Under the pieces are notes generated by a model. It was not told where the DNA came from. It worked only from the letters and a program-made list of their open reading frames with translations, and did no database searches. From positions 7,998,001 to 8,062,000 of the forward strand of contig CM075102.1 of NCBI GenBank assembly GCA_037576195.1: a stretch of 64,000 nucleotides of DNA. Direction: 5' to 3'. Both the position numbers and the translations under genes were made by a program. This document shows, one piece after another, positions 62,547 through 64,000 of the stretch (the stretch's first letter is position 1; every line of letters begins with the position of its first letter). This DNA comes from Phytoseiulus persimilis. Its lineage: Eukaryota; Arthropoda; Arachnida; Mesostigmata; Phytoseiidae.

Positions 62547-63556
62547 AGGGGAGAGGGTAATAAGGAACCCATGTGTTGCTGTGTACCAGAAGGAAGCCGC
62601 CTCGCGGTCCAATAGAGGCGTTATTTGAACTTTACTCTTCCATCCATCGCTCCTTCCCTTTTTTTCGCGAGAGTCCCAATTTTCGCGCGATCGATAGCGA
62701 CAAAAAATGACGTATTTCAAAACGTCTGCCGCAACGCGTCGAAATCTCCTGGAAATCTGATTTTTCTTTCACGAAGCTCGAAGTGTTGCGTACGTGTCGA
62801 TAGCAAGCAGGTTTTCTCTTCCTTCTGTTCAAGCACCTCCATGCGGTTTCACGTAGCACGATTGTCCAGAGTTGAGAATGTTGTTCAGAGAAATTCCAGC
62901 AGAAAAGCAACAACGACAATATGTCCAATCAAGTGGACAGTGCTGTGGTCGCGGCTTTTTCATCTTGTTGTCGCTGCGTTACTTGTTCGGCTGCGGTCGA
63001 CTGATCCGTTTGGGTCACGGGGATCAGTCATTCGTGGTGACTATTCAAGAAGCGGATACCGAAGACGTGTCGAGCCGTTGGCACTCGACGAGAGGCCTGC
63101 TGGGAGAACTGCAAAAAAGGGGGAACGAGGAAAGAAGGAGCGCGGATCGTCCCACAAGTCGAACGGCAAACGAGCGGGTCTGGATTCGGCGAACCGTTGT
63201 GAAGGTTTTTCGACGCGAAACCAATTTGTCCATTGTCGCTCCGCTGGACGTCTCATGACCTTATTCCCGGGAGTTTGTCGAAGTTGGACATATTGCGTGT
63301 GAATATCTGCAGTAATCTCCCCTGCGGACCTTCGGACCCATTGCGCATACTTACTTCATCACGTTCAGCGATAATTCTCTCATCGCGATAAAACTAACGT
63401 TCTATGTGTTCATCGTTTCCAGGCTCGGACACCTGCGGAGGTCTTTCGCTGTCGTCAACGACCACCAACGACTCCGACGAAAGCTCGCCGTCGTTCCGGA
63501 GCAAGTCCCAGAACTTCAGCCAACGGAGACTTATTCATGTGGACCTCATGTTCTCG
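27705..63556 (+). CDS. spir: Protein spire homologue, ten-exon partial gene model (open at both ends)
   Basis: Spire is an actin nucleator. Its KIND domain binds the tail of Cappuccino/FMN-type formins, and its WH2 repeats line up actin monomers; the family acts on vesicle membranes and in oocytes. Model: join of 27705-27978, 29504-29592, 38416-38541, 39075-39179, 40815-40964, 42974-43208, 51357-51722, 59454-59551, 61590-61833 and 63423-63556, giving 607 residues. Each junction has AG/GT sites and matching phases (1,0,0,0,0,1,1,0,1). Residues 1-198 are KIND with its tail, 231-249, 260-280 and 295-312 are WH2 repeats, and 313-607 is linker. The N-terminal start of KIND and the C-terminal Spir-box and FYVE-like finger are missing. 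Identity rests on ordered recognition of KIND and WH2 motifs by eye. Exons 1-6 are secure; exons 7-10 rest on codon look, splice sites and phase. Confidence 0.88.
27979..29503 (+). other. Spire intron 1
   Basis: A 1525-base GT-AG intron (gtatgt...ttttcag) splitting a glycine codon of the KIND loop. I see nothing recognisable inside. Confidence 0.85.
29504..29592 (+). CDS. spir: Spire exon 2: acidic KIND loop
   Basis: The acceptor is tttttcag ending at 29503 and the donor is gtgagt. The exon completes a glycine codon split with exon 1 and ends in phase 0. It encodes about 30 residues rich in Asp, Glu and Ser ([19 protein letters not shown]), then LTLEKVIQ, which starts the next KIND helix. 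Spire proteins have a variable acidic loop at this place. The phase match on both sides and continuation into the helix RCSAH of exon 3 support the assignment. Confidence 0.85.
29593..38415 (+). other. Spire intron 2 (8.8 kb)
   Basis: A phase-0 GT-AG intron inside the KIND coding region. It has no recognised gene. The part at 31350-31950 is richer in GC and triplet runs (31527-31553 GGC/GCA-type; 31723-31763 GAT/GAC-type). Around 36830-37040 the word GGAA(T/C)GG recurs irregularly. Long open frames at 35798-36358 + and 35900-36328 - overlap each other and match nothing I know. Confidence 0.85.
38416..38541 (+). CDS. spir: Spire exon 3: C-terminal KIND helices
   Basis: The acceptor is ctttcttttgcag ending at 38415 and the donor is gtgagt. 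The exon is 42 codons in phase 0. It encodes [20 protein letters not shown] followed by [22 protein letters not shown]. The HYRAVCRA...AE..EL.TFL pattern is a hallmark of Spire KIND domains, so this is one of the most secure exons. An 8.8 kb intron separates it from exon 2. Confidence 0.95.
38542..40814 (+). other. Spire introns 3 and 4 (with exon 4 between them)
   Basis: Introns of 533 and 1635 bases flank exon 4 (39075-39179). Intron 4 has a GCCC/GACC-rich patch at about 39735-39770 and a small 7-bp hairpin at 40495-40516. No gene is seen in either intron. Confidence 0.8.
39075..39179 (+). CDS. spir: Spire exon 4: KIND tail and start of WH2 lead-in
   Basis: The acceptor is ctctcccgtcag and the donor is gtgagt. 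The exon is 35 codons in phase 0. It starts with a short Ser/Asp-rich stretch ([15 protein letters not shown]) and ends in [11 protein letters not shown]. The motif D-W-A-R-x-W-V-Q directly before V-x-R-[DE]-L-R is conserved in Spire proteins and leads into the first WH2 repeat on exon 5. The intron before it is only 533 bases. Confidence 0.94.
40815..40964 (+). CDS. spir: Spire exon 5: first WH2 repeat
   Basis: The acceptor is tcttccctcag and the donor is gtgagc. The exon is 50 codons in phase 0. It begins [14 protein letters not shown], continues through a Pro/Ser linker to [20 protein letters not shown], and ends in NK. The first WH2 repeat is at model residues 231-249: amphipathic helix [14 protein letters not shown], then the extended L-N-K-V that runs into exon 6. 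WH2 repeats bind G-actin in the cleft between subdomains 1 and 3. This block is nearly invariant across animal Spire proteins. Confidence 0.97.
40965..42973 (+). other. Spire intron 5
   Basis: A 2009-base phase-0 intron between the first WH2 repeat and its conserved linker. I see no recognisable content. Confidence 0.88.
42974..43208 (+). CDS. spir: Spire exon 6: conserved linker plus WH2 repeats 2 and 3
   Basis: The acceptor is cttcctttcag; the donor is the strong gtgagt at 43209. The exon enters in phase 0 and leaves one base over. [15 protein letters not shown] is the conserved inter-WH2 linker. The second WH2 is [18 protein letters not shown] (about residues 263-280), and the third is [18 protein letters not shown] (about 295-312). 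The last 14 residues have no counterpart I recognise. A weaker donor (gtgacc, 43163) would end the exon right after the third WH2, but its phase would not fit exon 7. Confidence 0.94.
43209..51356 (+). other. Spire intron 6 (8.1 kb)
   Basis: A phase-1 intron running from the WH2 exon to the linker exon. It contains a long imperfect hairpin (46068-46131), the longest open frame in the window (46386-47150 +, 254 codons, unrecognised), an open frame at 48113-48535 + sharing LFDEVG with one in intron 7, and a low-stop region at 50574-51117. None is proven to be expressed. Confidence 0.75.
46068..46131. repeat. Long imperfect hairpin with a perfect 13-bp core
   Basis: GATATATGCCGCC at 46084-46096 is followed by the four bases AAGC and then its exact reverse complement at 46101-46113. 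Pairing continues outward with a few mismatches and G-T pairs (46074-46081 with 46116-46123, and scattered pairs to about 46068/46129). The total is about 28 base pairs of stem. It could be a small RNA precursor, a mobile-element remnant or a chance palindrome. Confidence 0.6.
51357..51722 (+). CDS. spir: Spire exon 7: charged linker after the WH2 cluster
   Basis: The acceptor is tttcctactctag ending at 51356 and the donor is gtaacg. The exon completes a Glu codon split with exon 6, gives 121 more codons and leaves one base. Codons prefer G or C at the third position, as in exons 1-6. The protein is rich in Ser, Lys, Asn and Asp, and ends in an acidic run (about residues 415-438; [20 protein letters not shown]). 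MKLKHV at 357-362 resembles the end of a WH2 repeat, but no helix precedes it. Membership in Spire is inferred from strand, phase and position; I see no domain in it. Confidence 0.68.
51723..59453 (+). other. Spire intron 7 (7.7 kb)
   Basis: A phase-1 intron between two linker exons. It holds a tetranucleotide TGAC/TGAG tract at 56525-56560 and an open stretch at 54796-54997 whose translation looks like a broken piece of a longer protein. No gene is recognised. Confidence 0.68.
56525..56560 (+). repeat. TGAC/TGAG tetranucleotide repeat
   Basis: Alternating TGAC and TGAG units with one interruption, in Spire intron 7. Similar GACC/GAGC/TGAC tracts recur elsewhere in the window (near 2440, 10095, 25085, 39745, 54600). 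Confidence 0.85.
59454..59551 (+). CDS. spir: Spire exon 8 (probable): short acidic linker
   Basis: The acceptor is cagcctgcag ending at 59453 and the donor is gtaagc. The exon completes a Glu codon split with exon 7 and ends in phase 0. It encodes [20 protein letters not shown] and then a short Cys/Ser/Thr tail. A Ser/Glu-rich segment like this lies between the WH2 repeats and the Spir-box in vertebrate Spire proteins. The phase match and donor are good, but the exon is short and I identify no domain. Confidence 0.6.
61067..61079 (+). repeat. A homopolymer run
   Basis: Thirteen A in a row inside the interval between Spire exons 8 and 9. It could be the tail of an old retroposed copy, but no flanking element was recognised. 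Confidence 0.85.
61206..61365 (+). CDS. Candidate alternative Spire linker exon, start uncertain
   Basis: This frame is open from 61023 to 61427. It encodes Ser/Glu-rich protein including [18 protein letters not shown] and [13 protein letters not shown]. The spacing of S-P-S-F-P and P-K-F-[VL]-x-I recalls the linker of vertebrate Spire. A donor (ATAG, then gtgggc) at 61366 leaves one base, which would splice into 63423. No acceptor is convincing; 61206 and 61224 would be in phase with exon 8. If real, this exon would replace 61590-61833 and could not be used with it. An antisense open frame (61106-61363) covers the same bases. Confidence 0.3.
61590..61833 (+). CDS. spir: Spire exon 9 (tentative): Arg/Pro-rich linker
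   Basis: The acceptor is attatcattctag ending at 61589 and the donor is gtaaga. Read in phase 0 after exon 8, it gives 81 codons without a stop and leaves one base, which fits exon 10. The protein is basic and Pro-rich (for example [20 protein letters not shown]), as Spire linkers often are. A second frame over the same bases ([20 protein letters not shown]...) has a better coding look but stops at 61807 and does not fit the phases. The exon may be real while my choice of frame is wrong. Confidence 0.42.
61834..63422 (+). other. Spire intron 9
   Basis: A 1589-base phase-1 interval. It contains a GA microsatellite at 62511-62556 and a 225-codon open frame on the + strand (62625-63302) that I do not recognise. 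Confidence 0.5.
62511..62556 (+). repeat. GA dinucleotide microsatellite with G-rich tail
   Basis: About 14 GA units run into a G-rich stretch inside Spire intron 9. GA tracts can bind GAGA-type factors in arthropods, but here it may just be a simple repeat. Confidence 0.9.
63423..63556 (+). CDS. spir: Spire exon 10 (probable): Ser/Thr-rich linker, last in window
   Basis: The acceptor is catcgtttccag ending at 63422 and the donor is gtgcgt. The exon enters with two bases of a split codon and ends in phase 0. It encodes [20 protein letters not shown] followed by [17 protein letters not shown]. Codon choice is strongly coding-like, with G or C at most third positions. The Ser-rich part fits a Spire linker just before the Spir-box. 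Downstream exons for the Spir-box and zinc finger must lie beyond 64000. Confidence 0.6.
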
Positions 63557-64000
63557 GTGCGTAATAACCCTTTGAGATGTCGGTGGCCCGCTCCAGGGCT
63601 CAAGTTCCGAGCTCTGGAATTCTTCGGCGGTGGAAGCTGATTTTTCCTCCGAGTTTTCCGGTAGGCGCTTAAACCACACAGCAATCCGGTACGCCGAAGG
63701 ATTCTCAGCATGCGAACCGTGGCGGAAAGCTTTGTTTCGAAACTGCAAACACAGATAGACATAGTTCTTTCACGGCGCGTTCGCGAGTCACGTATCCACA
63801 TTGGTGATTCGTGATCGCGACTAGTGGTAGTTGCCTGCCGAACTTTGATGTTGTCCAAATCGAGACAGTTTCACTTTTTTCTGGTTCGGTGAGTTTTCGT
63901 CGAGATCCTCCACGAAAACTTGAGATAGGAATAGCATGGCTCAGATGCTTCACGAACACATTGTGCCGCCGACCGTTCGCTGCGTCAGTTTCAAGTCGGT
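63557..64000 (+). other. Start of Spire intron 10, cut by window edge
   Basis: The sequence after the gtgcgt donor of exon 10 shows no further exon before the edge. The Spir-box and zinc-finger exons are not here. Confidence 0.5.

Overview
This is a eukaryotic nuclear window, almost certainly from an animal and probably an arthropod. The evidence is a split gene with GT-AG introns up to about 9 kb, no bacterial-style gene packing, roughly even base composition and simple-sequence tracts. The one gene I can identify with confidence is a homologue of Spire, the animal actin nucleator. Chelicerate (mite-like) ancestry is my guess from the look of the genome; nothing here proves it.

The Spire gene runs on the + strand from 27705 to 63556 and continues past the right edge of the window. 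I traced ten exons: 27705-27978, 29504-29592, 38416-38541, 39075-39179, 40815-40964, 42974-43208, 51357-51722, 59454-59551, 61590-61833 and 63423-63556. Joined, they keep one frame for 607 residues, and every intron phase agrees with the next exon. Exons 1-4 encode most of the KIND domain, which binds formins. Exons 5-6 encode three actin-binding WH2 repeats and the conserved linker between the first two. Exons 7-10 encode a charged, low-complexity linker. The Spir-box and FYVE-like zinc finger that should follow are not in the window. The first KIND exon, with the start codon, was not found; a weak candidate for the preceding KIND exon lies at 10789-10904.

From 1 to 27704 there is no gene I can prove. 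This stretch would be 5' intron, promoter or intergenic DNA. It contains simple repeats, a perfect 15-bp inverted repeat at 8546-8581 and some coding-like open frames. Open frames of 100-180 codons are expected by chance in this much DNA, so most are ignored.

The large Spire introns (29593-38415, 43209-51356, 51723-59453) hold no recognised gene. Points worth a second look are a long hairpin at 46068-46131, two open frames sharing the hexapeptide LFDEVG, and two exons near 61.2-61.8 kb whose phases would make them mutually exclusive. I saw no tRNA, rRNA, CRISPR array or clearly intact mobile element.
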